The translations under genes and the position numbers were made by a program. From contig NC_077232.1 of the NCBI RefSeq assembly GCF_027887165.1, positions 15,587,255 through 15,651,254 of the forward strand: DNA of 64,000 nt, read 5' to 3'. Source of the stretch: Monodelphis domestica (lineage: Eukaryota > Chordata > Mammalia > Didelphimorphia > Didelphidae). Shown in pieces: positions 1-11,170 of the stretch. Position 1 is the first letter of the stretch. The number at the start of each line of letters is the position of its first letter. The notes beneath the pieces are model-generated. The model did no database searches and had not been told where the DNA came from. It was given only the letters and a program-made list of their open reading frames with translations.

Positions 1-1100
1 TGATGTTCTAAATTGACTAAATAAATTTATACAAATGGGAAATAAATGAATAAATAAATTCATTAAATATCTTAAGGTTTATTGTTGAGTCTGAAACTGC
101 TAGTCAGAGATTCCTTCCCTTCAGGGTAGATTCTCACTGGAACAGAGATGAACTTGGGTTTCCAGTTTACAAGCTAACTAAAACTTACAGTTCATCAGTT
201 CTTACTAAGGCTACAAATTTGCAGGTTTGGGGGTTTCTAGGCTCTGTGTCAACACCTCTAACAAATTGCTTACAATCTTGCAGGGCAGGAGAGGGAAGGA
301 AGAGAATTTGGAACTCAAAATTTTAAAAAGTGAATGTTAACATTATGTTTACATGTAAGTAGGGAAAATAAAGTAATTTTAAAAGTATACAAAAACTATA
401 AAAAAGATGATAATCTTCAGTGTGATGTTGGCTGTGCAAGTGGAAAAAGTAAGAATATGTTATATATATTATGAAAATAAGATTAGGAGAATTTTCCAAT
501 TGACTGGATATGGGAGATGAGGTCAATAGAGTCAAGGCTATAAATCAGAATGATGTCAAACATGGTGATGACATCCAGAAAAATGGTAGCATTAGAAAGG
601 GGGAAGGATTAGGAGGACAAAATTTGAATTGTGTTCCCAGTCCCCTCTGCCTCGATGATATGATTATTGAATTGTCTTCTAAGAATTGTTGATTAATTAT
701 TCCATTTTATTAAAAGCAATATGTAATTTTCCTTGATTGTTTGTAAGCTCAAAAACTTCTCACAGGGTAATGAGAAAATTAAGCCACCTGTGACAGAAAT
801 CATTTATCTTGTGTGAAACCTTTATTTTGTCTGTAATCACAATTCAAAAATATAGAATGTTAATCAAGTGATTTGTTAAAAGTTAATGTATCACTTTTCC
901 AATTATCTCTCTTTGATTCTGTGTATCTGAATGCCAAGAATATGGATATAAAAATAAATTACAAGCCTGGGAACGTCAGAGTAGCTATCAGATGCAAAAC
1001 AATCCAATGGCTGTTATGATTAAGCTGTCTTCCATTTGTTATTTTTCTTGACTGATCATTTGCCACCAGTCGGATACCCTGGAGTCGCCGGCAAGGGTGA
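1..1100. other. AT-rich intergenic DNA, no gene recognised
   Basis: This stretch lies downstream of OR-A, since that gene reads leftward. It holds only short chance reading frames and AT-rich sequence. I see no repeat family I can name, no RNA gene and no homology by eye to the downstream flanks of the other two receptors. Confidence 0.5.
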
Positions 1101-1107
1101 AATTTGC

Positions 1108-1690
1108 CCATGGCAGCTGCCTAAGGAGAGACAAAGGGGCCCAAGTTAGAAATGAAGCCTGTCAGAACCTCTCTGCTGGTCATCACTCAGTCCAGGCTTA
1201 TGCATGTTGTAAAATGGAAAGAACACAAAATTACCAAAGGAGTTAAAATAAAGGTCTTTAATCAAAGTAGAAAGATACATGTGGGAAGCTGCCCAGAAGC
1301 TCAGGCCTGGGACTTCCACTGCACTACAGAATGCACTGTGCTTATGTAGATTTGGTGGGAGTAGGAGGAAGAGCTTCTGCCTTATCACTCACATGGGACC
1401 TGCACCAGCCTCAGTCTACACTGACTGGCAGAGGCCAAGATGCTCTGGCCAAAGAATGGGGTACTTGGGAGTAGCCTAGATACAAAAGGAGAAACTAAGA
1501 AAACACAAAGGGTACTTAAGACTTCATAATACCTGCTAATCCCATCTTAAGTAATCAAGGGGTGCTTGAGGGTTTGTAGTTCTGTCTGAGACAAGGGTCA
1601 GCATAAGAGGGGATGACAGTGGGCAAAAAGGAAATAGGAATAGGACCCTCATACCCTGCCTGACGTCTTGCATTTCTCACTAGTTAGCAC
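1108..1690. repeat. Unnamed interspersed repeat, copy 1
   Basis: A stretch of about 580 bp is clearly repeated at about 16055-16660. Matching landmarks include 'aaggagagacaaag', 'ggtcatcactcagtccagg', 'aataaaggtctttaatcaaa' and 'ggggtgcttgagggtttgta'. Short reading frames inside it in both copies are not consistent with a protein. It may be an LTR or a DNA-transposon fragment; I cannot name the family. Confidence 0.6.
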
Positions 1691-1699
1691 TAGTTAAAC

Positions 1700-2110
1700 A
1701 TCATCTGCCAATGATGAGACCTCAAATGATGAGAATTTCCCTGGAACACCTTAATGAATATATAAAATGAAGGACAACTAACTGGTTACATAGATGCTTG
1801 GGGAAGACATCATAGCCTAAAATGAGGGGATTTGGGAGAGGAAAGCCTAAACACCAAAAAAGAAACTTAGAAAGGTTTCTTAAGATTTGACTATAATCAC
1901 CACTCCTCTTCAGGGTGCTCAGTGGGTGCTTGATGGCTTTACTGTTTGATCTGGGATGCAGTACAGTCAAGGAGTTTCTTAAAGGAAGTTTCTGTGGGGC
2001 AGCGCTAAATTTGGATGGGGATGAAACAAGAGAACCATCCTGGTGGCACCTTTGTTTAAACATTTCATGTTGTTCAGGAAATTCCATCCATTCTTTTGAT
2101 GGCAATGTCA
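1700..2110. repeat. Diverged relative of the 1108-1690 repeat
   Basis: The order of weak matches (ggaaagcctaaacacc, agaaacttagaaa, a cttaaga tract, gggtgcttgatgg) follows the preceding repeat. This suggests a more diverged second copy head to tail with it. The match is loose and was made by eye only. Confidence 0.3.
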
Positions 2111-2279
2111 GGCAAACGTAGTGGGTTCAGGTCATAATAATTCACTGCAAATATTACAACTTATGGGATGAACCTCTGTGGAATCAAAATAAATTATTGC
2201 TTTATTCATTTCCACATAATATGATTTAGGGGCTATTTCCTGGGAGTGGTAGAGTTTTGGTGTTATTCTCCTTTTGAGG

Positions 2280-3293
2280 CTAACTCCTGTGGCATCTTGC
2301 ACATATAACCATCCAAAAGCAATTTTTTAAGCTTTTTGATGCTTTCAAGGAGGGATATTTCCTGCTTAGGGAAAAAATCTTCCTGAGCATCTTGCCCATG
2401 GCAGCTATGACCTTCTTGTTCCTCAGGCTGTAGATAATAGGGTTTATCAATGGTGGCAATATTGCATAGACCATTGCAACAAAAAGGTTTTGAATAGGTG
2501 ATGTGTCTGATGTATCCCCAAGAACTGCAATCATTATAGAAATGAGAAATAAGATGAGGATCATCAACTGAGGGGAGCAGGTTGAAATGGCCTTGTATCG
2601 ACCTTCCATAGAAGGAATCTTGAGCACATTGGAAAAGATGCGAACATAGGATGCAATTAAAAAAGCAAAGCAAGATAACAAAAAACATAAACTTGCTATA
2701 ACTAATACAAATTCTGTCTGATACACATCAGATGCTGAGACTTTCAAGACATGAGGGATATCACAGAAAAAATGGTGGACCATATTGGAGCCCGAGAAGG
2801 GCAGATGAATCAAGTTCCCAGTGTGTACAGCAGAATAAATCAGCCCACTGAGCCATGAGCCAGGTGCTACCCAAAGACAACGGGATGGCATCATGATGAG
2901 GCCATAGTGTAGAGGGTGGCAAATGGCCACAAAGCAGTCATAGGACATGGCCACTAACAAAGCAAACTCTGTTGTTGCAAAGAAGAGAAAGAAGAAGACC
3001 TGAGCAGTACAGCCAAGGAGGGTCATGGTTTGACTGCCAATCAAAGAATGGATGATAAACTTAGGAAGGGTGACTGAGATGTTGCAGATATCCAACAAGG
3101 ATAAATTGCTCAGAAAAAAATACATAGGAGAGTGAAGGTGTGGGTCAATAAGAATTGCAGCAATGGTGAGAAGGTTCCCCGTCATGGTAGCCAGGTATAT
3201 CAGCAGGAACAACACAGCATGTAAGACCTGCAGCTCCCGTATTCTGGAAAACTCCATGAGGAGGAATTCAGTGATGACTGAGAAGTTGCCCAT
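2280..3293 (-). CDS. Olfactory receptor, family 14-like (OR-A), motif-damaged
   Basis: A 337-residue open frame with the layout of a class II odorant receptor, a seven-helix G-protein-coupled receptor of the olfactory neuron membrane. The start MGNFS gives an N-terminal glycosylation sequon. Family marks are PMYFFLSNLSLLDIC (about 56-70) at TM2, LGC with the TM3 cysteine C95, KAISTCSPQL before TM6 and NPIIYSLRN at the end of TM7. HTGN and GSN-HHFFCDIP in extracellular loop 2 are typical of family 14. Two key residues are changed: the DRY-type motif reads SYDCF, with cysteine at residue 120 (codon 2934-2936) in place of arginine, and the loop-2 cysteine near 187 is alanine (SAS, where OR-B and OR-C have SCS). 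The C-terminal tail is about 40 residues past NPIIYSLRN, longer than usual. The frame is intact, but signalling may be lost. The receptor assignment is firm; the functional state is open. Confidence 0.88.
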   Translation of the reverse strand: MGNFSVITEFLLMEFSRIRELQVLHAVLFLLIYLATMTGNLLTIAAILIDPHLHSPMYFFLSNLSLLDICNISVTLPKFIIHSLIGSQTMTLLGCTAQVFFFLFFATTEFALLVAMSYDCFVAICHPLHYGLIMMPSRCLWVAPGSWLSGLIYSAVHTGNLIHLPFSGSNMVHHFFCDIPHVLKVSASDVYQTEFVLVIASLCFLLSCFAFLIASYVRIFSNVLKIPSMEGRYKAISTCSPQLMILILFLISIMIAVLGDTSDTSPIQNLFVAMVYAILPPLINPIIYSLRNKKVIAAMGKMLRKIFSLSRKYPSLKASKSLKNCFWMVICARCHRS

Positions 3294-4310
3294 CCCTGAT
3301 TGTGTGTTCCAATTTAAGTAGAATCAAGCATGACTATGAATAACAGAAATGCAGTGTTGAAATAGAAGAGAGAATTAAAATAATTTTCAAGTAGAACATC
3401 CATGCAAATAAACCCATCCCATTAAACCTGAACGTCGAAGTAAATTCACACATATTTTAAAGTAAACAGAGGTTAGAGGAGAAATAATGAGGTTTAGATT
3501 CATATAATAGCTCTGGTACAGTGTTTGGAGTCTTTAGCTTTACAAAATGATCCTAGTTTTCATAGTGTACAAAGCTATAGACAGTGACAAATATTATACT
3601 TGGTACACTTTAGGAAGGTGAATAATGCCATTACAAACATGATAAAGAGAAGGACTTGTATCATGACCATGGAGAGCATGAATTTTGTGTGTGTATATGT
3701 TTGTGTGTGTGTATATACCGAGATCTATGTATATATGTATGGGGGAGTGACGAATGGAGGAAGAGACAGAGAGAGAGAAGTACAGAGACAGAAAGAGACA
3801 GGAACAGAGAGATATAGAGAAAGTCAGAGACAGAGACTGAAAAGACAGGAAAATTATGCTTATAATGAAAAATGTAAAGGGTTTATGGAAGAAAGTGGTT
3901 AAAAATTATCAAGTATTATATAAAAGTAAGCATAATGATAATATTCTTTCACAGCTGAGTTAGTTCTAAACTAGTTTGGTGATTTGCAAAAAGTAATAAA
4001 GCTCATTCATAATAAAATCAGAACTTGAAACCAAATCTCTTGATCAGAAATCCACAATTTTCGTGTTACAGAAAAAAATGAGAACTTCACATATCTAAGA
4101 AATTAATTGTTCACTTCTCTGACCCCTGTGCAAATGATCAGCATAGAATATGTATATATTTGATTAAAGTTGAAAGGACTAATAACAGGTTAAAATAATC
4201 TCTGACAAGATACTACTTATACATTTGTTTGTTTCCATTGCTAACCCCATCCCCAGAGAGATGAAGTTAGAACTAAAACAGTGATCATGATCAATGACAT
4301 TAATTTGCAG
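3294..4310. other. OR-A 5' flank with GT/GA-rich simple repeat
   Basis: This is the presumed upstream side of OR-A. A (GT)n/(TA)n tract lies at about 3684-3725 and a degenerate GA-rich tract at about 3755-3850. Open frames here come from the simple repeat. Nothing else was recognised. Confidence 0.6.
3334..3335 (-). other. Candidate splice acceptor before OR-A
   Basis: On the minus strand a pyrimidine-rich stretch ends in 'ttctgttattcatag', about 40 bases before the ATG. Odorant receptor genes usually have an upstream non-coding exon spliced just before the coding exon, so this is a plausible acceptor. No donor or upstream exon was identified. Confidence 0.3.
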
Positions 4311-4319
4311 TTAAATGAA

Positions 4320-7300
4320 GGTTAAATTGAGATCTGGGGTGCATGGGGTGCTCAGGGAGGGGTAGTATCTCTGGTATGGAGGGCTTGTTGTGCTGTCCTA
4401 GGGCAGCTCTCCAGCCTCTGACCCCCACCTGACACCCAGCTCTCACTTGTGGCTCCCAGTAGCTGCTAGCATGTGGCAGCGGCCACACCCCGGGCAATGG
4501 CTTCGACAGGCTGGCCAAACCTTGTGAGAGTAGCCATCGGGTCGTCGACCCCTGGTGAACCAGGGCTTTGCTCACCCAGCATGTAAAGACTGCTTCAGCT
4601 GAACAGAGGGAAGAAACCAATAAGAAGATTCAATGGCTGAGAGGGTGACACAGCAAAGCACTTTGGAGTGTTAGGGCATCTTGGAGCACAAAGGACAACA
4701 CGGCCATCTAATGCAGCTGAGGAAGTCTCCAGACTTAACAATTTTTCGTGCCACTGGACCCAGGCTTCCAACACCAAGAGAGTGGGACTGTCTCTGTACA
4801 TCGGCTTTTCCATTTAAATCTCCTTCACTCACAAGTATCTTTGTGAACACTCATCTATCCTAATCCTGTCCACCCTCTTCAAGACCTGCGGCGATGGGGG
4901 AGTGGCGACGCAAGAGGTGGAGGTGACCACTGGCAGTTGTAGTCACGATCCTGCACGTAGGCGGCCCACGGAACAGTGGTCACTCGGCCCTGTGGGCAGC
5001 AGGGACTTTCGGCAGCAACCTGGGCAACTGAGCAGTCCTCTCTAGGACATCATGGCTCATCCTAATCAAGGGAGGGGACTAGAAAAGGTGTCCCACCATT
5101 GCCTGCCCTACAAACACCCAGTCAGCACACCGCGGCTGGCGGATCATCCCTTTAAGTGGTCAAAATCAAAGAAAAAATACAAAGAAACTCCTACTAGGAG
5201 CATGGAACATCAGAACATTACTTGACAGAGAGAATACCCCAAGAGTGTGTTCAGAATGGTGAACAAATATAAAATAATGTGGATGCACCCACAATCAAAA
5301 CAATGGCATCTCATTGACTACAACATTGTATGCCGGCGAGACACCCAGGATGTAAAGTTCACCAGATCCATGAGAGGAGCTGAATGCTGGACAGACCATC
5401 GATTGGTTAGAGCGACTCTTCAAATGCACATTGCGCCTCGCCATCCAAAACACGCCCAGACAGTTCACGCATTTTACAACATGAGTCTTCTTAGAGATCC
5501 ATCTTATTTGCAAACATTCCAGTCCTGCCTGGATGACAAGCTGTCTGCCAAGGGACCACTCACTGGAAGCTCAACCGAGAAATGGAACCAGTTCAGAGAT
5601 GCAGTGAAGGAAACATCAAAAGCAGTCCTAGGCCCCAAACAATGCAACCACCAGAACAACACTGCTATTGAAGACTTATTGAGCAAAAAGAACAATGCCT
5701 TTATGGTGTGGCAAAATAACACAAACTCTGCTCCTAAAAAGGACAGATTCAAGTCTCTCCAAGCCATGGAGCAGCGTGAGATCAGGAAGATCCAAGACCG
5801 ATGGTGGGAAAAAAAGGCAGAAGAAATCCAGTGGTTTGCTGATACAAAAAACTACAAACAATTTTTCAGTACCCTCAAGACTGTCTATGGGCCATTAAAA
5901 CCCACCACTACTCCCTTGTTATCCTCTGATGGTGACATTCTCATAAAAGATAAAAAAGGCATCAGCAACAGGTGGAAAGAACACTTCAGTCAGCTTCCCA
6001 ACCGACCCTCTTCAGTCAACCAAAGCGCCCTTGACCAGATCCCCCAAAACCACACCACTGAACAACTTGACATCCCTCCTTCAATAGAGTAAGTCCAAAA
6101 AGCCATTAAACAAATGAGTTCAGGCAAGGCACCTGGTAAAGACAGGATCCCAACCGAGGTGTACAAGGCCTTAAATGGAAAGGCACTCCAGGCATTCCAC
6201 ATAGTATTGACCAGCATATGGGAAGAGGCAGACATGCCCCCAGAACTCAGAGATGCCTCCATCGTAGCTCTATACAAGAACAAAGGCTCACGAGCAGCCT
6301 GGGACAACTACAGAGGCATCTCACTACTCTCCACTGCTGGAAAGATCCTTGCCCGTGTTGTACTCAACAGACTCCTGTCATCTGTTTCAGAGCAGAACCT
6401 GCCTGAATCTCAATGTGGCTTCCGACTAGATCGCAGCACCATCGACATGGTCTTCACGGTGAGGCAAATGCAGGAAAAATGCCTTGAGCAAAACCTGAGT
6501 CTCTACATTTTCTTCATAAACCTGATGAAGACGTTCAACACAGTGAACAGGGACACATTATGGGTGATCCTCAGTAAGCTCGGTAGCCCAGCAAAATTCG
6601 TCAAACTGATCCTGCTCTTTCATGTCGACATGACAGGGGAAGTCCTATCTGGTGGAGAGACTTCTGATCACTTCAACATCTCCAATGGCGTGAAACAAGG
6701 CTGTGGCCTCGCTCCGGTACTATTCAACAGATCCATCACCCAAGTATTACGACATGCTGTGATGGATCTAGACCTGGATATCTACATCAAATACCGACTG
6801 GATGGCTCACTATTCGACCTTTGCCGCCTGACTGCAAAAACAAAGACAAGAGAGAGAATCATCCTGGAAGCTCTCTTTGCAGATGACTTTGCTCTCATGG
6901 CCCACCAAGAAAATCATCTTCAAACCATTGTGGACAGGTTCTCTACCACAACAAAACTGTTTGGCCTGACTGTCAGCTTCAGCAAAACAGAGGTGCTGTT
7001 CCAACCCACACCAGGGAGGTCAACTAACCAGCCGTGCATTACAATCAATGGCATGCAGCTTTCTAACGTCAACACTTTCAAGTACCTGGGCAGCGCCATC
7101 ACCAACAATGGGTTCCTAGACCACGAGATTAATGCCAGGATCCAAAAGGCCAGCCAGGCACTCGGGTGGCTGCGCTCCAAAGTCCTCCAACACAGAGGTG
7201 TAAGCACTGCGACGAAGCTCAAAGTGTACAACGCAGTGGTCCTCAGCTCGCTCCTGTATGGTTGCGAGACATGGACACTGTACCGGAAGCACATGAAGCA

Positions 7301-7880
7301 GTTGGAGCAATTCCACCAACGCTCACTCCGGTCAATCATGAGGATCAGATGGCAGGACAGAATCACCAATCAGGAAGTCCTCGACAGAGCCAACTCCACC
7401 AGCATTGAAGTCATGGTCCTCAAAACCCTTTTATGATGGTCTAGACACGTCATCCGCATGGACCCACAGCGAATACCAAGACAGGTATTCTATGGTGAAC
7501 TGTCAGCTGGACTCAGGAAACAAGGCTGACCAAAGAAAAGATTCAAGGATAAGCTAAAGTCCAACTTGAAGTGGGCTGGCATTACACCAAAATAACTAGA
7601 ACTCACTGCTTCTGACAGAAACAGTTGGTGAACCCACACTAACCATGCCGCCACCATATTTGAAGATGAGCAACGTCGACGTCTTCCTGCTGCACATGAA
7701 TGCTGACACCAGGCCACAACCGCTCCTCCTGTAACAACTGGCGTCCCATGCCGCATGTGCCACAAACTTTGCACCTCAGCCTTTGGACTCCAAAGCCACA
7801 TGAGGGTACATCAATAGATGATAATGCACAAAGACAATTGTCATTCTCGGTCACAGAGAGACTACCACTATGCTATAAAT
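4320..7880 (+). mobile_element. RTE-like non-LTR retrotransposon, degenerate
   Basis: A GC-rich leader (about 4320-5180) stands out from the AT-rich surroundings and is followed by an endonuclease/reverse-transcriptase frame. In a different frame at about 5200-5260 the start of an APE-type endonuclease is readable (WNIRTLLD). The body then runs to 7817 in one frame. Its wording (HLIDYVIV-type endonuclease end; DNYRGISLLSTAGKIL, GVKQGC and FADD in the RT) matches the RTE/BovB-like group that database entries often call craniofacial-development-protein-2-like. The clade is from recognition, not a search. The ends are approximate and no target-site duplication was found. Confidence 0.75.
5247..7817 (+). 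pseudogene. EN/RT pseudogene of the RTE-like element
   Basis: One frame runs through with six in-frame stops, at 6090, 7434, 7527, 7593, 7629 and 7704, and no frameshift. The endonuclease is internally deleted: the N-terminal MVNKYKI passes straight into the domain's final part (HPQSKQWHLIDY, then CWTDHRLV, which carries the catalytic histidine region). A linker follows, then the RT (about 6114-7436) with SSGKAPGKD, DNYRGISLLS, ESQCGFR, GVKQGC and the catalytic LFADD. Motif A reads FINLMKTFNTVN, with asparagine at both places where this family normally has aspartate, so the polymerase site is dead as well. The C-terminus (about 7747-7814) reads CRMCHKLCTSAFGLQSHMRVH, a zinc-finger-like C-x2-C...H-x3-H motif, as in related elements. 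Confidence 0.8.
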
Positions 7881-8029
7881 TGAGATCTAGCATCACTGAT
7901 CAGAGCAATAATTATGACCTATACATATGGCACTTGAGAATCACAAGATATTTTTTATGTATTATCTTCTTAGAGGATCCTCAAAGCTTTTACTCTCCCC
8001 ATTGTCAACATGGAATTTAGGAATCCCAA

Positions 8030-8631
8030 ACTTGTGGCCTAGTGGGATCTGATGAACCCCAATTTTAGATTTAGCTTGAAGATTAGAGACCCCAAAAAGC
8101 TTGTCCTTGTTCCCGGTTCCCATGAGAATCTACCCTGAAGGGAAATGATAATCCTGGTTGGGTGAGATAAGCATATGCTAAGGACATTCTTTGTTTTAGG
8201 TAGCTTCCCCTATTGTATTAGAACCTTTCTCAGGAAGGTCAAACCTGGGCATGAACCACCCTTAAATAACTTTGTAAGCAGCCCCCTTCTCTTGCACCCT
8301 AGCTTCTAGCTATGATTCTTTTCCCTAGCTTGATTGTATCTTGTCAGTGTAGTTTGAACACTTCCATTTTCCTTGTAGCCATAGTTAATGTCAATCATCT
8401 TTCCCTGCCCATGGATTTCCCAAAAGGTATATAGGTTCCCCAAATTCTTTTTTTCTTCGGAGTTGTCATCTAGCATTGTGGTGCTCCCTAGGGATAACAT
8501 CCCCAGAGTCCAGGGTTTGTACCCTAAAAAGGTTGTGGCGCCGACTCTGAGTAAAGGGCCAAATTGGACTTATCCCTATCCTGATTAAAGACTTGGTTTT
8601 TCTGACTATTTAATAGTTCTGTGGTATTTCC
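8030..8631 (+). repeat. Probable solo LTR, unassigned
   Basis: Promoter-like and terminator-like marks occur in LTR order: a TATA-like 'ggtatataggttcc' at about 8426, GC-richer sequence around 'gtggcgccgac', and an ATTAAA-type polyadenylation signal near 8584 in front of a T-rich end. No reading frame and no second copy were seen. The ends and target duplication could not be fixed. Confidence 0.35.
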
Positions 8632-8689
8632 ATGCATGTTACATGGATATTAGAGACTTGAAGAGAAGCGTATATAGAATCAAGTCACA

Positions 8690-8960
8690 AGTCAACAAAC
8701 ATTTATCAAGTGTCTATTATCCTCCAGACACTATTATAAACAATGGGCTTACAAAGAAACTCAAAAGATAGTCCCTAACTTCAAGGACCTTAATCTATAA
8801 AGGGGAACAATTATGCATATAACTATTTACAAATGCGAGATACAGGATGATTTGGAAATCATCTTAAAGAGAAGGAACAGATATTACCAAGTTAATAAAT
8901 GTTTTGGAAGGAGGACTTGGATTCATGTCATCCTTAATTTTAACTCATTGTATTTTCCAC
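8690..8960 (+). repeat. L2-like LINE 3' end fragment
   Basis: The run 'caacaaacatttatcaagtg ... attat...ccagacact', followed by 'agtccctaacttcaaggacc' and 'acaggatgatttggaaat', matches the 3' end of L2/MIR-related elements common in marsupials. It is old and diverged. A second short piece of the same tail lies at about 9340-9400. Confidence 0.45.
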
Positions 8961-9399
8961 TCCATGATGCCAAATTACATCTCTAGAAAAAGAATGACTC
9001 TAAAAGACTCTATCCCCATGACTTTGCACTCATGCATTAAGCAACTGAGTAAACTGATTAGTCACAAATGAAAATAATAATAACAATACCTGTGTACCTG
9101 GTAAAATACACTGCCCAGTGTATTTTGTACAAGGTTCTGTGAAGTCACCAGAGTATCCAAAGTAAACATCATCATGACTTTAGTTTCTATGGATTTTCTG
9201 ACCGTTCCTTTGAGAATAATTAAATAGAGCATATTTTCTTTTATAAATAACATGGGGAAAATTTTCCTTTCATCTCATTAAAATATCAGCCACCACAGCA
9301 TAGGCTATTAGGAGTCTCTCTGTCCAGGGGAGTCTTAGACAATAGTTAAACATTTATTAAGATCCAACATGAGCCAAGCATTGTGTTAAGGTTGGTGGA

Positions 9400-9829
9400 T
9401 ACATATCTCTCTATCTGTCTTCTGTCTCTGCCTTTCCGTCTCACCAATTTTCATATCACTATAGTATCCATTTATACACAGACACATAAATGTATATCTA
9501 TGTTATATACTTTTGTTATATACTCTTATATACATATAATATATGTTATATTGCTTTTGAGAAACATTTAAAAATTTTCACATTTATAAAAGAATATTTC
9601 TTAAAAGACTGGCATTTCATACATAAATATATATATATATGCTATATATATATATATATAATATCTATAAATATACATTTAGATATAAAATCATTTAGTC
9701 CTGGGATACTGTCTCCACATCAGAGCCATAGAAATCTTTAACAGTGTCTAGTCCACACCACAGTAAGCATTTAATAAGTGCTTATTGATTGACTAATACT
9801 AAAAATCGATCATATATTTTTCTTCTGAA
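9400..9829. repeat. AT-rich flank with (TA)n microsatellite
   Basis: A (TA)n tract lies at about 9625-9668, inside AT-rich sequence that generates only repetitive open frames. A further L2/MIR-like tail ('aagcatttaataagtgctta') is at about 9762. Confidence 0.5.
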
Positions 9830-9982
9830 TTTATTTTCTCACAGTTCTGTCTCTGGATATGGATAGAGTTCTTTCTCATAACTCTCTGTAGATTGTCCTG
9901 GGTCATTGCATTGTTGCTAGTAGGAAAGTATTATATCCAATTGTGCCACAGTGTATCAGTCTCTGTGTACAGTGTTGTTCTG
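9830..9982 (-). mobile_element. Old L1, left part (3' UTR side), split by an LTR element
   Basis: On the plus strand this reads as the reverse complement of an L1 3' end (compare 49860-49990: 'cattgca', 'gtgccacagtgtatcagt', 'tctgtgtacagtgtt'). The match resumes at 13616, directly after the inserted LTR element. Confidence 0.65.
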
Positions 9983-10322
9983 TGTAAAATTAGACTCCAA
10001 CTCTGGACTTCAATCCCCACAAGCCCTTGCTCCACTTCCCCAGAGTGCTTTGTAGTCTCACAGAATTCTGAGGTGGGCCAAGATCAAGAGGGGAATTAAG
10101 CTGATTGCAAAGGCTTTTGTGTCGCTTTTGGACTTCCTTTTTGGAGCAGACATGTCTCTTCCATGATGTGAGGTTATCTTGTCTAGGCCTCTGGTCTAGG
10201 CACGTGTTTTTTCTTATTCTGTATTTTCTTTAATCTTTAATAAACCTCTAAAATATAATACTCCTTACAGAGAGAAACTAATTTATACCTGCCTCAGTCT
10301 CCCCTAAATTTTAATCTTTACA
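9983..10322 (+). repeat. 5' LTR of ERV copy 1
   Basis: It starts TGTAAAATTAG and ends AATCTTTACA. An AATAAA signal lies in 'ctttaataaacctctaaaa' near 10240. The 3' partner at 13276-13615 has the same length. Confidence 0.8.
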
Positions 10323-10345
10323 GTTGGCGTAACCACTTCAGGAAA
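10323..10345 (+). promoter_or_regulatory. Primer-binding-like site after the 5' LTR
   Basis: Immediately after the LTR end the sequence reads gttggcgtaaccacttcagg. A retroviral primer site starts tgg a base or two after the LTR, as here. The matching tRNA was not identified. In the second copy the equivalent stretch reads ttttggcaatcatgaaggg, so the primer may differ or the site has drifted. Confidence 0.4.
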
Positions 10346-10900
10346 ACGAAATATCTCAAATATCTTTTCTGATCTTTAGTTCAGTCTTTAATAGCTAGTA
10401 CCTAGAAAAAAAATTTTTTTAAGCCACGTTTCTCTGGTCAAGGGTTTTTTTTTTACCCTCACAAAGCTGCTGCTCATTCCAGCCATTAGATAGCTCCCCC
10501 CCTCCCAGCCACTTCTGCCTGCGGGCATTCAGCCCCCAATCCAGACCTGTTCACAGATTGCAGCTCACCTGCCCACCCCGGCTGCCCACTCTGGCTCCTG
10601 GCCTCTTCCTGCCTGCAGCCCCTGATTCTGACTTCTCTCCTTCCTCACCTGGTCCCGGCTCTGGATCCTGCCCCTGACTCTCACATGGTGCCTGATCTCC
10701 TAGCCCTGCCTGCCTGTTTCTGCGTCCCAAACTCACAAGCACGACCCCAGCCAGCTCATCACCCAGATCCTTGGAGCAGACCATCAGGACTCATTTTTAC
10801 CAGCTGGTAACTATTGGCCACGTGGGCGGATGGTAGCAGGGGAGAGAGAAAAAAGGGAAAGGAGAAGAAACAGATTTTTTGAGCAGGAACTTAAAAAGCA

Positions 10901-10981
10901 ATGGGCTATTTAAAAGGATACCTTTTGACTGCTCTGGAAATAGCATTGATTTCACCTGTGTGCAACTTTAACTTTGAAGGG
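10901..10981 (+). pseudogene. Short conserved hydrophobic reading frame in the ERV leader
   Basis: An ATG near 10901 opens MGYLKGYLLTALEIALISP, a basic-then-hydrophobic N-terminus about 560 bases after the LTR. The second ERV copy has MAYFKGYLLSALILLLISP at 20915 in the same setting. The frame runs into a SINE in both copies. It could be the remains of a gag or a leader-peptide start. The short length limits confidence. Confidence 0.35.
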
Positions 10982-11170
10982 GTAAGCTGGATAGCTCAGT
11001 GGATTGAGAGTCAGGCCTAGAGATGGGAGGTCCTAGGTTCAAATCTGGCCTCAGATACTTCCCAGCTGTGGGACCCTGAGCAGATTCCTTAACCCCAATC
11101 GCCTAGCCCTTACCATTCTGCCTTTGGACAATAGACATTTAAATGGATAATTAAAAACAAACAAACAAAA
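10980..11170 (+). repeat. tRNA-derived marsupial SINE
   Basis: An A-box-like 'tagctcagtgg' near 10992 and the B box 'ggttcaaatc' near 11037 mark a tRNA-derived head. The body follows the familiar marsupial SINE (cctcagatacttcccagctg, cctagcccttacca) and ends in an A-rich tail. Similar 'aactttaac' words on both sides may be the target duplication. Confidence 0.75.

Noticed and set aside
3600..3902. A 100-codon plus-strand frame before OR-A
   Set aside because: Mostly translated GT and GA simple repeat.
10980..11050. tRNA-like sequence with A and B boxes
   Set aside because: It is the head of a SINE with the marsupial body and A-rich tail, present in many copies; not a tRNA gene.
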